In this document: piece by piece, positions 14,037-22,896 of the stretch
How positions within the stretch are numbered: the first letter of the stretch is position 1
Layout of the letters: each line of letters begins with the position of its first letter
From: Candidatus Parcubacteria bacterium
Lineage (GTDB): Bacteria > Patescibacteriota > Patescibacteriia > CAIXNZ01
Assembly (NCBI GenBank): GCA_026395685.1
Contig: JAPLYG010000017.1
Location: 1-36,334 of the forward strand
DNA length: 36,334 nt
Direction of reading: 5' to 3'
Translations under genes and position numbers: made by a program
The notes under the pieces: generated by a model
What the model was told of the DNA's origin: nothing
Databases searched by the model: none
The model's input: only the letters and a program-made list of their open reading frames with translations

Positions 14037-16799
14037 ATGGCAGAGAATAAGCAAAATTTACAATTTTTAATCTGTAATAATTGTTACGGCATTGGTTATG
14101 TCGGCAATAAAAATTGCCCGGTCTGTGACAGGCGCGGTGTGATTAGCTTTTGGGAAAATAATATTTATTATTGGGGTAAAAAAATTGATAAATCTGCTTT
14201 AGCTTTAAATAAACTGGAAAAATTACTAAATAATATCAGCAAGCTAATTCTGGCTTTGATAGGTTTGGGCGGAATTATTAGCCTGGTATACGGCTTTTAT
14301 TTACTTGATTTTAATGTGAATTCAATCTTTAGTTTGGAATATTGGAATACGCCCAATGTATTTTTAGCGTATTTTTTTATCTCTTTATTCTTTGATTTAT
14401 ATTTTATTTATTTTTATTCTTTAGAGGCTGATAAAAAGGCCAGCGTAACAGAAAAGATTTATCGGGCTGAAGATGATTTTAGTCATCTATTGCCGCCGCC
14501 TTTAGATTGGGCTCAGCTAAGAAGCTTTAAACATAAAAATCAGATTGATATCAGCTTAGCTTTTGATGCGGAAACAAAAAAAATAATTGAGCAGGCATAC
14601 GAATTGGCTTTTAATTTGAAAGCTAATGAAGTAAGCGCCATCCACGTTCTATTATCGTGTTTGTTGCATTCGCAAGTCTCAGAAAATATTTTTTTACGAT
14701 TAGGCGTACAGCTGAATGATTTTGTGGAAAAGTTAAGCCGGCTAGCCGCAAAATATCCTCAATCAGACAAGGAAGTCTTTTTTGGCATTGAAATCCAGAA
14801 AATCTTAATTAAAGCCTATTATCTTTGTTATAATAATCGCAATCAAGTCGTGGATGTTTTGGATGTTTTGGCTGAAGCAATCCAAAGAGACGAAAAAATT
14901 CAGGAAATATTAACCGACTTAAGCATCACTAATGAACAGGTGACCAATGTAATCCTCTGGTTTAGGATCAGACGAAAATTAAGCAAGCAATGGTCTTCCT
15001 ATCGCGCCAGTTCCAGATTAAAATCAAAGTCAGGCATTGACCGTGCGATGACAGCAGTCCAAACGCCATTTCTGAATAAATTTTCAGAAGATCTGACAAT
15101 GATGGCTAAAAGAGGGCAGCTAGATTTATCGATTGACCGGGACAAAGAATTTGCTGAAATTTTTAGGATTTTAGAAGGTGCTACGATTAAGGCTGTGATT
15201 CTGGTAGGTGAGCCAGGAGTAGGCAAAACAGCAATTATCGAGGGATTAGCCCAGAAAATGATTGGTGATGATGTGCCGGAGTTTATGCAGGATAAAAGAT
15301 TGGTAAGCTTAAGCGTTTCCAGACTTGTGGCCGGAGTTTCTTTGAGCGAAGCCCAGGAGCGGCTGCTTATTTGTTTTAATGAAATTGCCCATGCCGGTAA
15401 TATTGTCCTATTTATTGATAACCTTCAGGACATGATTTCAATCAGCGAGGCTGGATTATCAGAAGTCATTGTAGAAGCTTTAAGCAAAAATTTATTTACT
15501 TTGATTGCCACCACTACACAACTCAGTTATAAAAAAAGTATTGAAAGCAGCAGCGTGGCAAATATTATAAAAAAGGTTGAGATCAGCGAGCCTGATATCA
15601 ACGGCGCCATCCAGATTTTAGAAGGCAAGGCTATATTCATGGAGTCGAAAAATAATGTTTATTTAAGCTATGAAGCCATAGAGTCTGCAGTAAAACTTTC
15701 AGATCATTATATCCATGAGCAGTTTTTACCTTATAAGGCTTTAACAATTTTAGAAGAAGTTGTTATCTGGGCGAGACAGACCAAGGGTCCTAATTGCTTG
15801 GTAACCGGCGATGATGTGGCTACATTGCTATCTGAAAAAATAGGCATGCCGGTTACAAAAATTAGTGAAAGTGAAAGTGAAAAATTATTAAATTTAGAGG
15901 ATATCATTCATCAGCGCATGATTGATCAGGAAGAGGCTGTATCCGCTGTCGCCAATAGCTTGCGTCGCGGCCGGGCAGAATTGCGAGAAAAAAATAGGCC
16001 AATTTCAAATCTTCTATTTTTGGGACCGACCGGCGTGGGTAAAACTGAATTGGCTAAAACAATTGCCGAGGTTTATTTTGGAAGTGAAGATAATATGATT
16101 AGATTGGATATGTCAGAATATCAGGCTGCTGATAGTGTTAATCGTCTGATAGGCGTACCTGCCGGCTATACCGAATCTAATAAAGGCGGGATTCTGACCG
16201 AAGCAGTACGACGCAAGCCGTATTCCATCGTGCTTTTAGACGAATTAGAGAAAGCGCATCCTGATATTTTAAATTTATTTTTGCAGGTATTAGATGACGG
16301 CAGATTGACCGATGCTAACGGCAGAACTATTGATTTTACTAATACAATTGTGATTGCTACGTCCAATGCCACGACCTCTTTTATTCAGGATAAAATCAAT
16401 GAAGGATTATCCATAGAAGAAATAAAAAAGCAGCTGATGGAAACTGAGCTGAAAAAGTCTTTTCGTCCGGAATTTATCAATCGTTTTGATAATATAATAC
16501 TTTTCAAGTCGCTTGGTTATGAGGAAGTACTAAAAATTACAGAGTTAATGCTGCTTAAAGTCGCCCGTTCTATGGAGGAAAAGGGCATTAATTTTCAAGC
16601 TACCGAAGAAGCTGTTAAGGAAGTTGCTCAAATCGGGTTTGATCCGCAGTATGGCGCCAGACCTTTGCGTCGGGCTATTCAGGATCATGTGGATAATGCG
16701 CTGGCGAAATTTTTATTAACTGGCAAAATCGGACGAAGAGACGTAGTCATCTTAGATAAAGGCGGAGAAATTAGGGTGGAGAAAGCAGAACAATTATAA
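14037..16799 (+). CDS. membrane-anchored ClpB/ClpC-like AAA+ ATPase with N-terminal zinc finger
   Basis: N-terminal CNNCYGIGYVGNKNCPVC, two TM segments, Clp N-like region, Walker A motifs GEPGVGKTA and GPTGVGKTE, LLDELEKAHPDILNLFLQVLDDGRLTD. Confidence 0.93.
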   Translation: MAENKQNLQFLICNNCYGIGYVGNKNCPVCDRRGVISFWENNIYYWGKKIDKSALALNKLEKLLNNISKLILALIGLGGIISLVYGFYLLDFNVNSIFSLEYWNTPNVFLAYFFISLFFDLYFIYFYSLEADKKASVTEKIYRAEDDFSHLLPPPLDWAQLRSFKHKNQIDISLAFDAETKKIIEQAYELAFNLKANEVSAIHVLLSCLLHSQVSENIFLRLGVQLNDFVEKLSRLAAKYPQSDKEVFFGIEIQKILIKAYYLCYNNRNQVVDVLDVLAEAIQRDEKIQEILTDLSITNEQVTNVILWFRIRRKLSKQWSSYRASSRLKSKSGIDRAMTAVQTPFLNKFSEDLTMMAKRGQLDLSIDRDKEFAEIFRILEGATIKAVILVGEPGVGKTAIIEGLAQKMIGDDVPEFMQDKRLVSLSVSRLVAGVSLSEAQERLLICFNEIAHAGNIVLFIDNLQDMISISEAGLSEVIVEALSKNLFTLIATTTQLSYKKSIESSSVANIIKKVEISEPDINGAIQILEGKAIFMESKNNVYLSYEAIESAVKLSDHYIHEQFLPYKALTILEEVVIWARQTKGPNCLVTGDDVATLLSEKIGMPVTKISESESEKLLNLEDIIHQRMIDQEEAVSAVANSLRRGRAELREKNRPISNLLFLGPTGVGKTELAKTIAEVYFGSEDNMIRLDMSEYQAADSVNRLIGVPAGYTESNKGGILTEAVRRKPYSIVLLDELEKAHPDILNLFLQVLDDGRLTDANGRTIDFTNTIVIATSNATTSFIQDKINEGLSIEEIKKQLMETELKKSFRPEFINRFDNIILFKSLGYEEVLKITELMLLKVARSMEEKGINFQATEEAVKEVAQIGFDPQYGARPLRRAIQDHVDNALAKFLLTGKIGRRDVVILDKGGEIRVEKAEQL

Positions 16800-16800
16800 T

Positions 16801-17889
16801 ATGCTATATTTTATAATTTTTATCTTAACGTTTTTGTTATCAGCAGTTTTGACCTGGCTGACAATAAAAATTGCCTGGAAACTCAATATTTTGGATTATC
16901 CGACCAGTGAGCGAAAGATACATAAGAAGCCGATACCTTTATTAGGAGGGGTAGCGGTTTTTTTAAGCTTTACAATTATTTTAGTAATTTTAACTTTTGC
17001 CAGTAATTATATCTTAGGCGGATTTATTGATTTAAAAAATATAATAGGAATTTTACTGGCGGGCTTAATAATAATTATTGGCGGGATTCTGGAGGATAAG
17101 TATAAATTAATCCCCAGGCAGCAGATAATTTTTCCTATTATCGCCGCCATTATAATTGTAGCCGCCGGAATAGGAATTTCATCAATCCGCAATCCATTCG
17201 GCGGCTTAATCAGCTTTAATAACTGGCAGTATATTTTATTCTGGTACCAGGGCATTCCTTACAAGCTGACTTTAATGGCGGATCTTTTTACTTTTATCTG
17301 GCTGATGGGCATGATGTATACAACCAAACTTTTAGACGGTTTAGACGGTCTTGTTTCGGGAGTTACTGTAATCGGAAGTCTGATTATCTGCGCAGTTGCT
17401 TTAAGCATAAAAATTGATCAGACTAATACTGCCCTGATTGCCCTGATTTTAGCCGGGGCTTTTGCCGGATTTTTAGTTTTTAATTTTAATCCGGCCAAAA
17501 TATTTTTAGGCGAAAGCGGTAGCCTTTTTGCCGGACTGATGCTGGGAGTTCTTGCTATCATTTCTGGCTCAAAAGTGGCGACTGCTCTTTTAATTATGGG
17601 CATTCCTATTTTAGATGTTGTCTGGGTTATTGCCAGACGTCTTTTTTCTAAGAATAAGATTGTCAATGCTGACCGCAAGCATCTGCATCACCGCTTACTG
17701 GATATCGGGCTTTCTCAGCGTCAGGCTGTTTTACTTTTATATCTAATTACTATAATATTCGGCAGTTTTACTTTATTCTTTGAAACATTTGGGAAACTGC
17801 TGGTTCTAATTGCCTTAGCAGTATTTATGATTATTTTGGCAATAATTTTAGTAAGATTATATCAAAAAAGAGAGGAACAAAAAATATGA
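16801..17889 (+). CDS. WecA/TagO/MraY-type glycosyl-1-phosphate transferase
   Basis: Polytopic; RKIHKKPIPLLGGVAVF, TTKLLDGLDGLVSGV, FLGESGSLFAGL, DRKHLHHRL. Confidence 0.93.
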   Translation: MLYFIIFILTFLLSAVLTWLTIKIAWKLNILDYPTSERKIHKKPIPLLGGVAVFLSFTIILVILTFASNYILGGFIDLKNIIGILLAGLIIIIGGILEDKYKLIPRQQIIFPIIAAIIIVAAGIGISSIRNPFGGLISFNNWQYILFWYQGIPYKLTLMADLFTFIWLMGMMYTTKLLDGLDGLVSGVTVIGSLIICAVALSIKIDQTNTALIALILAGAFAGFLVFNFNPAKIFLGESGSLFAGLMLGVLAIISGSKVATALLIMGIPILDVVWVIARRLFSKNKIVNADRKHLHHRLLDIGLSQRQAVLLLYLITIIFGSFTLFFETFGKLLVLIALAVFMIILAIILVRLYQKREEQKI

Positions 17890-18356
17890 AATATGTAAAA
17901 TATATCACGTATATAATCATTATAATTCTGGTGATTACCATGATTTTTCTATTTATTAATGAAGCACAGACCCAAAAGCCATTAGTGATGTCAGTTGTAG
18001 AAATTAATAATCAGCAGATATCAGTGGAAATTGCCAAAACAACCGCTGAACAGGCAAAGGGGCTGGGATTGCGGTCTTCTCTGGCTGCTGATAGCGGTAT
18101 GCTTTTTCGGTTTAAAGAAAAGCAGATCAGATTTTTTTGGATGAAAGATATGGAGTTTCCACTTGATATTATCTGGATAGCAGACAATAAAATTGTTGGT
18201 ATTGCCGCTGAGGTGGCGGCTCCGATTCCTGGACAGGATAATTTGCCTTCATATTCTTCAGGAATGCCGGTTTCCGATGTTTTAGAAGTAAATGCAGGTT
18301 ATTGCGCAAGCCATAATATTAAAACAGGGGATTTAGTTACTCTAAAATTAAAATAG
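17886..18356 (+). CDS. DUF192 family protein
   Basis: EIAKTTAEQAKGLGLRSSLAADSGMLFRF..KQIRFFWMKDMEFPLDIIWI; overlaps the previous stop (ATGA). Confidence 0.92.
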   Translation: MKYVKYITYIIIIILVITMIFLFINEAQTQKPLVMSVVEINNQQISVEIAKTTAEQAKGLGLRSSLAADSGMLFRFKEKQIRFFWMKDMEFPLDIIWIADNKIVGIAAEVAAPIPGQDNLPSYSSGMPVSDVLEVNAGYCASHNIKTGDLVTLKLK

Positions 18357-18362
18357 GCGCTC

Positions 18363-18391
18363 TTGACTTTCCTTAATATTTTTGTTAGATT
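18363..18391 (+). promoter_or_regulatory. sigma70-type promoter
   Basis: TTGACT 18363-18368, N17, TAGATT 18386-18391. Confidence 0.55.
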
Positions 18392-18471
18392 TAGCTATTA
18401 ATCAAGAAGTTTCTTCTTGATTTTATATTTAATTCGTTTTTTCAGGTAACAGCGGGTAAGGAGGGAGTTCC

Positions 18472-19092
18472 TTGAAAAAAATGCGCCCTGGTAAAAGAAA
18501 CGGATACAAACCGCCCAAAGATACGTGTACTGAATGCCACCAACTGAAAAGGATTATTAAGCGTGAAGGACCAAAGGCTTTTTGTCGGCAGTGTTATGAA
18601 GCTCCCAAGGAAACCTGCAGTATTTGCGGAAAGCTAAGTATCGTTAATCAAAATGGTGCTGATGGGCCCGTGTGCATCAATTGTTATCAGCGTCCCACTG
18701 ATATTTGCGTTATCTGCAATAAAGAGGCTATAATTGCCCGACGGGTTAAAGGACAGCCGATTTGTCATAAATGCTATATCCCACCTGCAAGTAAATGCCA
18801 CTCTTACCGAAAAGTTAAGGAATTGGCAGTTGCTAATCCGCCGACTTGTCATCAATGTTATAAATCTCCAAAAGCAGAATGTAGTAAATGTCATCAGATT
18901 GCTCCTTTGGCAGTGAGTGAGCCGCCGACATGTTATGGCTGTTATCAGCCACCCTTAAAAATCTGTGACATCTGTCAGCAAAGTCGTCCTTTAGCAATTT
19001 CCCAGCCGGCAATCTGCCGTGTTTGCTATAAGCAGTTACGCAGAAAATACGGGAAAGACTATTTTAAGAAGTTCAAGCCTCGTCAGGAATGA
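18472..19092 (+). CDS. tandem CxxC repeat (zinc-ribbon array) protein
   Basis: TTG 18472 or ATG 18481 after GGAGGG; six ~30-aa units of P-x(3)-CxxC-x(n)-CxxCY. Confidence 0.8.
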   Translation: MKKMRPGKRNGYKPPKDTCTECHQLKRIIKREGPKAFCRQCYEAPKETCSICGKLSIVNQNGADGPVCINCYQRPTDICVICNKEAIIARRVKGQPICHKCYIPPASKCHSYRKVKELAVANPPTCHQCYKSPKAECSKCHQIAPLAVSEPPTCYGCYQPPLKICDICQQSRPLAISQPAICRVCYKQLRRKYGKDYFKKFKPRQE

Positions 19093-19204
19093 CGGGGCTT
19101 TATATTTATCAACCGTAACTTTGTGCCTAGGTTGATTGACAAAATTAGTTATTTTTGTTTGTCTATATTTAAACGAAGTAAAAGTTTTGTCTATTTCATA
19201 TTCT

Positions 19205-19240
19205 CAGCGCGGGTCTTAAATGATCCCGCGCTTTTTTTGA
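19205..19240 (+). terminator. intrinsic terminator without an ORF immediately upstream
   Basis: AGCGCGGGTCTTAAATGATCCCGCGCTTTTTTT. Confidence 0.85.
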
Positions 19241-19259
19241 TTTGGTTATGGTTAAGTAT

Positions 19260-19288
19260 TTGACAAAAAGTATTAAAAAGGTTAATAT
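19260..19288 (+). promoter_or_regulatory. sigma70-type promoter
   Basis: TTGACA 19260-19265, N17, TAATAT 19283-19288. Confidence 0.75.
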
Positions 19289-19330
19289 GTAGAGTCAGTA
19301 CGTCTGCAATTTTTTGAGGAGGATACTATC

Positions 19331-20062
19331 ATGATTTCACTGGTCATACGGACTTTGAACGAGGCAGAAAAGTTGGCTCTTTTGCTCAAGGATCTAAAGG
19401 ACCAGACTCTGCCGATGAGCGAGGTGGAAGTTATCGTCGTGGACAACGAATCCTCGGACGGTACCCCTCAGATCGCACAGAAGCACGGTTTCAAGTTGGT
19501 CACCTTGCCCCGGAACGAGTTCACTTATCCCAAAAGCATGAACTTGGGGGTGGAGGCCGCCACAAACGAAGTGGTCATTTTAACAGTCGGTCATGCTCGT
19601 TTGTTTCGGGCGGATTGGCTAGAAGTCGCGGTCAAAACCTTCAAGGATCCCAGCGTAGCCGGTCTTTATTCTCCGGTGATACCCTTAAGGGAAGGTTCCT
19701 GGCTGGAAAAGTTTTTTTACTATCCCAACTATCTCCAAGCCCGGTTACGCGGACCTTACCGTCTGCATACCATGGGGATGGGCGTGATGGGCGCGACCAA
19801 CAGCGTCATCCGCAAGTCCCTCTGGGAAAAGCATCATTTTGACAACACCTTTGAGTGTGGCGGAGAAGACGGTGAGTGGACCAAATGGGTCATGGAACAG
19901 GGCTACGCCATCGTCTGCGACTCGCGGTTTTCCGTACGCCATTCCCATCAGCTTGATCTGGCCGGCCTCAAAGCCCAACTCGGCTATTGGGGCATGCTTG
20001 GCAAGCCGTCTAAGTTCGATCGCAAACAACTGTCCTTCAGACACGACATCAAATTCGACTAG
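19331..20062 (+). CDS. family 2 glycosyltransferase
   Basis: ISLVIRTLNEAEKLALLLKDLKDQ...EVIVVDNESSDGTPQIAQKHG; SD GAGGAGG. Confidence 0.92.
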   Translation: MISLVIRTLNEAEKLALLLKDLKDQTLPMSEVEVIVVDNESSDGTPQIAQKHGFKLVTLPRNEFTYPKSMNLGVEAATNEVVILTVGHARLFRADWLEVAVKTFKDPSVAGLYSPVIPLREGSWLEKFFYYPNYLQARLRGPYRLHTMGMGVMGATNSVIRKSLWEKHHFDNTFECGGEDGEWTKWVMEQGYAIVCDSRFSVRHSHQLDLAGLKAQLGYWGMLGKPSKFDRKQLSFRHDIKFD

Positions 20063-20136
20063 GTTCTCAACCTGCCCAGCGGCCTCATGCGCTGGGCTTT
20101 TCTATTTATTTTTTGTATCATTTAGCGAAGAACGAT

Positions 20137-20164
20137 TTGACAATTATAAGCTTTTTGTTAAGAT
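20137..20164 (+). promoter_or_regulatory. sigma70-type promoter
   Basis: TTGACA 20137-20142, N16, TAAGAT 20159-20164. Confidence 0.6.
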
Positions 20165-20254
20165 AGTTTCAGTGTGTTTTAAGCGTTCTGCTTTGGCAGA
20201 ACTAGGTTCATTTCTTTCCAACAGACCCGGACGGGTCAAAGATCGGAGGATCAG

Positions 20255-20662
20255 ATGGAAATGCAAAAGTATGCGAGAGCATGGGCGAATTTGAAAAAGT
20301 ACGAAAAGGATTTCCCTTGGTTATGGAGAATAATAGCCAAATGGCATCCTGGGTTTGTAGAGATTAACGTCTGTTATATGGACTATGAAAGGTGGGATAA
20401 TCCGTGGAATCACTTTCAGAATTGGACGGCTGAAAGAAGAATTTGGTTTAAGATAAAAAATCAGTCAAATTTTACCTACGAGGAAGTAATCGAGGTAACT
20501 CCGGAAAAGGGCAGGTATTCACTGCAAGAGTTGAAGACCAGGTATCATCAAATGTCCGATGTGAATGGAATTGAATATATTATTGTGGTAGAAGATATCC
20601 CTAATTCGGAAAGGAAGATTATCAGCATATTTCGTCCGCCCAAACCTAAAAAGGTTTTCTGA
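20255..20662 (+). CDS. hypothetical protein
   Basis: ATG 20255 after CGGAGGATCAG; followed by a terminator-like hairpin 20670-20700. Confidence 0.65.
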   Translation: MEMQKYARAWANLKKYEKDFPWLWRIIAKWHPGFVEINVCYMDYERWDNPWNHFQNWTAERRIWFKIKNQSNFTYEEVIEVTPEKGRYSLQELKTRYHQMSDVNGIEYIIVVEDIPNSERKIISIFRPPKPKKVF

Positions 20663-20722
20663 CGCGTTTTGCCGCTTGGTTCTGCCAGGCGGCTTTTATT
20701 TTAACCTGTAGTGTGGTCGGAT

Positions 20723-20751
20723 TTGACAAGAATTGAGCTTTAAGGTAATAT
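20723..20751 (+). promoter_or_regulatory. sigma70-type promoter for rplU
   Basis: TTGACA 20723-20728, N17, TAATAT 20746-20751. Confidence 0.75.
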
Positions 20752-20809
20752 ATTTACATAGATTTCTGAACCTTTAGGGTTCAATTTTATTTACTTAAAT
20801 TTATATAAT

Positions 20810-21130
20810 ATGACAAAAATTGCAGTAATTAAAACCGGTGGCAAACAGTATGTTGTTAAAGAAGGCGACAAGCTGGCTATTGAAAAAGTTGGTGCCAAAG
20901 AAGGCAAGAGCGCTTCTTTTAAAGATGTGTTGCTGGTTGCTGATAGTGAAGGCAAAGAAGTAGAAATCGGTACGCCAACAGTAAAAGGCAAAACAGTAGA
21001 AGTGGCAATTGAAAAGCAGTTTCGCGATAAGAAGATTAATGTCATGAAATTTAAAGCCAAATCCAGATATCATAAGAAAAAAGGACACAGACAGCACCAG
21101 ACCATGGTAAAAATCGGCAAGATCTCATAA
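20810..21130 (+). CDS. rplU: 50S ribosomal protein L21
   Basis: MTKIAVIKTGGKQYVVKEGDKLAIEK...MKFKAKSRYHKKKGHRQHQTMVKI. Confidence 0.96.
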   Translation: MTKIAVIKTGGKQYVVKEGDKLAIEKVGAKEGKSASFKDVLLVADSEGKEVEIGTPTVKGKTVEVAIEKQFRDKKINVMKFKAKSRYHKKKGHRQHQTMVKIGKIS

Positions 21131-21134
21131 TTAA

Positions 21135-21163
21135 AAAACCCTCCGCATTAGGAGGGTTTTTTA
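21135..21163 (+). terminator. intrinsic terminator after rplU
   Basis: AAAACCCTCCGCATTAGGAGGGTTTTTTAT. Confidence 0.9.
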
Positions 21164-21171
21164 TATCTCGA

Positions 21172-21414
21172 TTATTTTGATTTTAGCGCGTATACATCGG
21201 ATTTTATACTTGATACTCCGGACTTTATAGTTGCAATATCAGGCTTTAAATAATACATATCTGATTTTAATGCAATGACATCATTTTTTATGGCGTAAAT
21301 GTCTGATTTTAAAGCTGCAATATCATATTCGATTTTAGTAAAGTGTTTTTCAGCACGGGTGGATAAATCTTGGATCATTGCCAAGACAGCTTGGTTAGTT
21401 ACCTCATTTTGCAT
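21172..21414 (-). CDS. heptad-repeat coiled-coil protein
   Basis: IAALKSDIYAIKNDVIALKSDMYYLKPDIATIKSGVSSIKSDVYALKSK shows a strict 7-aa period. Confidence 0.7.
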   Translation of the reverse strand: MQNEVTNQAVLAMIQDLSTRAEKHFTKIEYDIAALKSDIYAIKNDVIALKSDMYYLKPDIATIKSGVSSIKSDVYALKSK

Positions 21415-21440
21415 ATTAGAAAAGTTAATAATAAATTATA

Positions 21441-22049
21441 TTAATTCCCGTTGATTTCTTTGCGATTTTTTAATGCGTTAAGCAGGGTGATTTCATCAGT
21501 ATATTCCAAATCAGCGCCGACCGGCATACCACGCGCCAGTCTGGTTACTTTAACCTTAAAAGGTCTTAAAATGTTGTTTAGATAAATCATTGTTGCTTCG
21601 CCTTCAATATCCGGATTAAAGGCCAAAATTATTTCAGTGAGTTTGTTTTTTTGCAAACGTGCCAGTAGCGAATTTATATGCAGGCGATCAGGCGTAATCC
21701 CATTTAAGGGGTCTAATACGCCGCCTAAAAGGTGATAAAGTCCTTTAAACTCTCCGGTGTTTTCTATTGCCGCAAGGTCGTGAGGCTCGGCTAAAACACA
21801 AATTCTACTTTGGTCCCGGGTATTATCACTGCAGATACTACAGGGATCTTTCTCGGAAATATTATGGCAGGTTGAACAGTGGATGACTGAATTACTGAGT
21901 TGAATAAGGGAAGATGCAAATTCTTCAATTGATACTTTTGGCTGGCGCAACATGAAGAAAGCCATGCGTTCGGCGGTTTTAGGACCAATGCCGGGAAGCT
22001 TACAAAACTGGTCGATTAGATTTTGTATGGGTTTGGGGAAACGGATCAT
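21441..22049 (-). CDS. recR: recombination protein RecR
   Basis: IQNLIDQFCKLPGIGPKTAERMAFFML, CSTCHNISEKDPCSICSD, RGMPVGADLEYTDEITL. Confidence 0.96.
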   Translation of the reverse strand: MIRFPKPIQNLIDQFCKLPGIGPKTAERMAFFMLRQPKVSIEEFASSLIQLSNSVIHCSTCHNISEKDPCSICSDNTRDQSRICVLAEPHDLAAIENTGEFKGLYHLLGGVLDPLNGITPDRLHINSLLARLQKNKLTEIILAFNPDIEGEATMIYLNNILRPFKVKVTRLARGMPVGADLEYTDEITLLNALKNRKEINGN

Positions 22050-22133
22050 GGATAAAAGGCTAAATTTTAAATTTTTAATTTTAAAATCAAGTCTAAATTA
22101 TAATATTTAAAATTTATAATTTAAAATTAAAAA

Positions 22134-22430
22134 TTAGGATAGTCCTGGTAAGCTAATCCCAGACTGCTTGACTTTTTCCGCCATAATGCGCTGAACTTTT
22201 TTAATTGCATCATTGGTCGCGTCTTTAAGTGCGTTTTGCAATTTTTCTTTATTATCAGCTGAAAGTAATTCAAGATCAATTTGAATATCCAGAATTTCCT
22301 GATTGCCGTTAATTTTAACTTTGACTTTGCCCCAGGCTGCTTCACCGTCAGCAGATTCCTGAGCCAGCATAGTTTGCATTTGCTTAGCGGTATTTCTTAA
22401 GTCTTTGAATTGTTTGAGTTTGTTGAACAT
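22134..22430 (-). CDS. YbaB/EbfC family nucleoid-associated protein
   Basis: Small protein next to recR; LRNTAKQMQTMLAQ...VKVKINGNQEILDIQIDLELL. Confidence 0.9.
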   Translation of the reverse strand: MFNKLKQFKDLRNTAKQMQTMLAQESADGEAAWGKVKVKINGNQEILDIQIDLELLSADNKEKLQNALKDATNDAIKKVQRIMAEKVKQSGISLPGLS

Positions 22431-22668
22431 ATTTATTCGTTAATAGTTATTCGGTTTAGTTTTTCGTTACGTTGAACGATTATCGAAAAACGTAACGATT
22501 GTCGATACCGTTTAACGTGCTACTTTAATAATAAGTATATTTTAGCTAAAAAATCTGATTTAAGCAAGTAAATATTTGACTAATTATAATATCCACGGTA
22601 TAAAAAAGATAGGAGGCAACGTACTGATTGTTACAAAATTGTTCCTTAACCAACTTAAGGAGTATACG

Positions 22669-22803
22669 ATGAACACAATCCTGGTCTTTGCGGGTATCTT
22701 GGCGGGAATTTCTTTAATATATGGCATCCATTACGCCAACTCAGTTACCAATACCGGAAAGTACCCTAATATTGTCCGGGGTGCAAAAAACCGTCCTTAC
22801 TAG
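22669..22803 (+). CDS. 44-aa single-TM protein
   Basis: ATG 22669 after AAGGAG; MNTILVFAGILAGISLIYGIHYANSVTNTGKYPNIVRGAKNRPY. Confidence 0.6.
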   Translation: MNTILVFAGILAGISLIYGIHYANSVTNTGKYPNIVRGAKNRPY

Positions 22804-22816
22804 GACGGTCTTTTAT
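22789..22816 (+). terminator. intrinsic terminator overlapping stop codon
   Basis: ACCGTCCTTACTAGGACGGTCTTTTATTT; stop TAG lies in the loop. Confidence 0.8.
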
Positions 22817-22896
22817 TTGGTTACTAATTTACAAATATGCTACTAATCTACTAATATTTGAAATGAAATTATTTGATTAGTGGAATAATAGTAGCC

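Noticed and set aside
19745-20294. ORFs 19745..20044 (-) and 19839..20294 (+)
   Set aside because: Overlap the glycosyltransferase gene and its terminator in wrong frames.
22050-22133. AT-rich TAAATTTTAAATTTTTAATTTTAAAATC region as a replication origin unwinding element
   Set aside because: Simple low-complexity intergenic AT palindromes with no DnaA-box cluster next to it.
22463-22512. CGTTACG...CGTAACG inverted repeat between ybaB and the 44-aa gene as oriT or integrase site
   Set aside because: Short, imperfect, and no recombinase or relaxase gene nearby; reported only as a noted inverted repeat.
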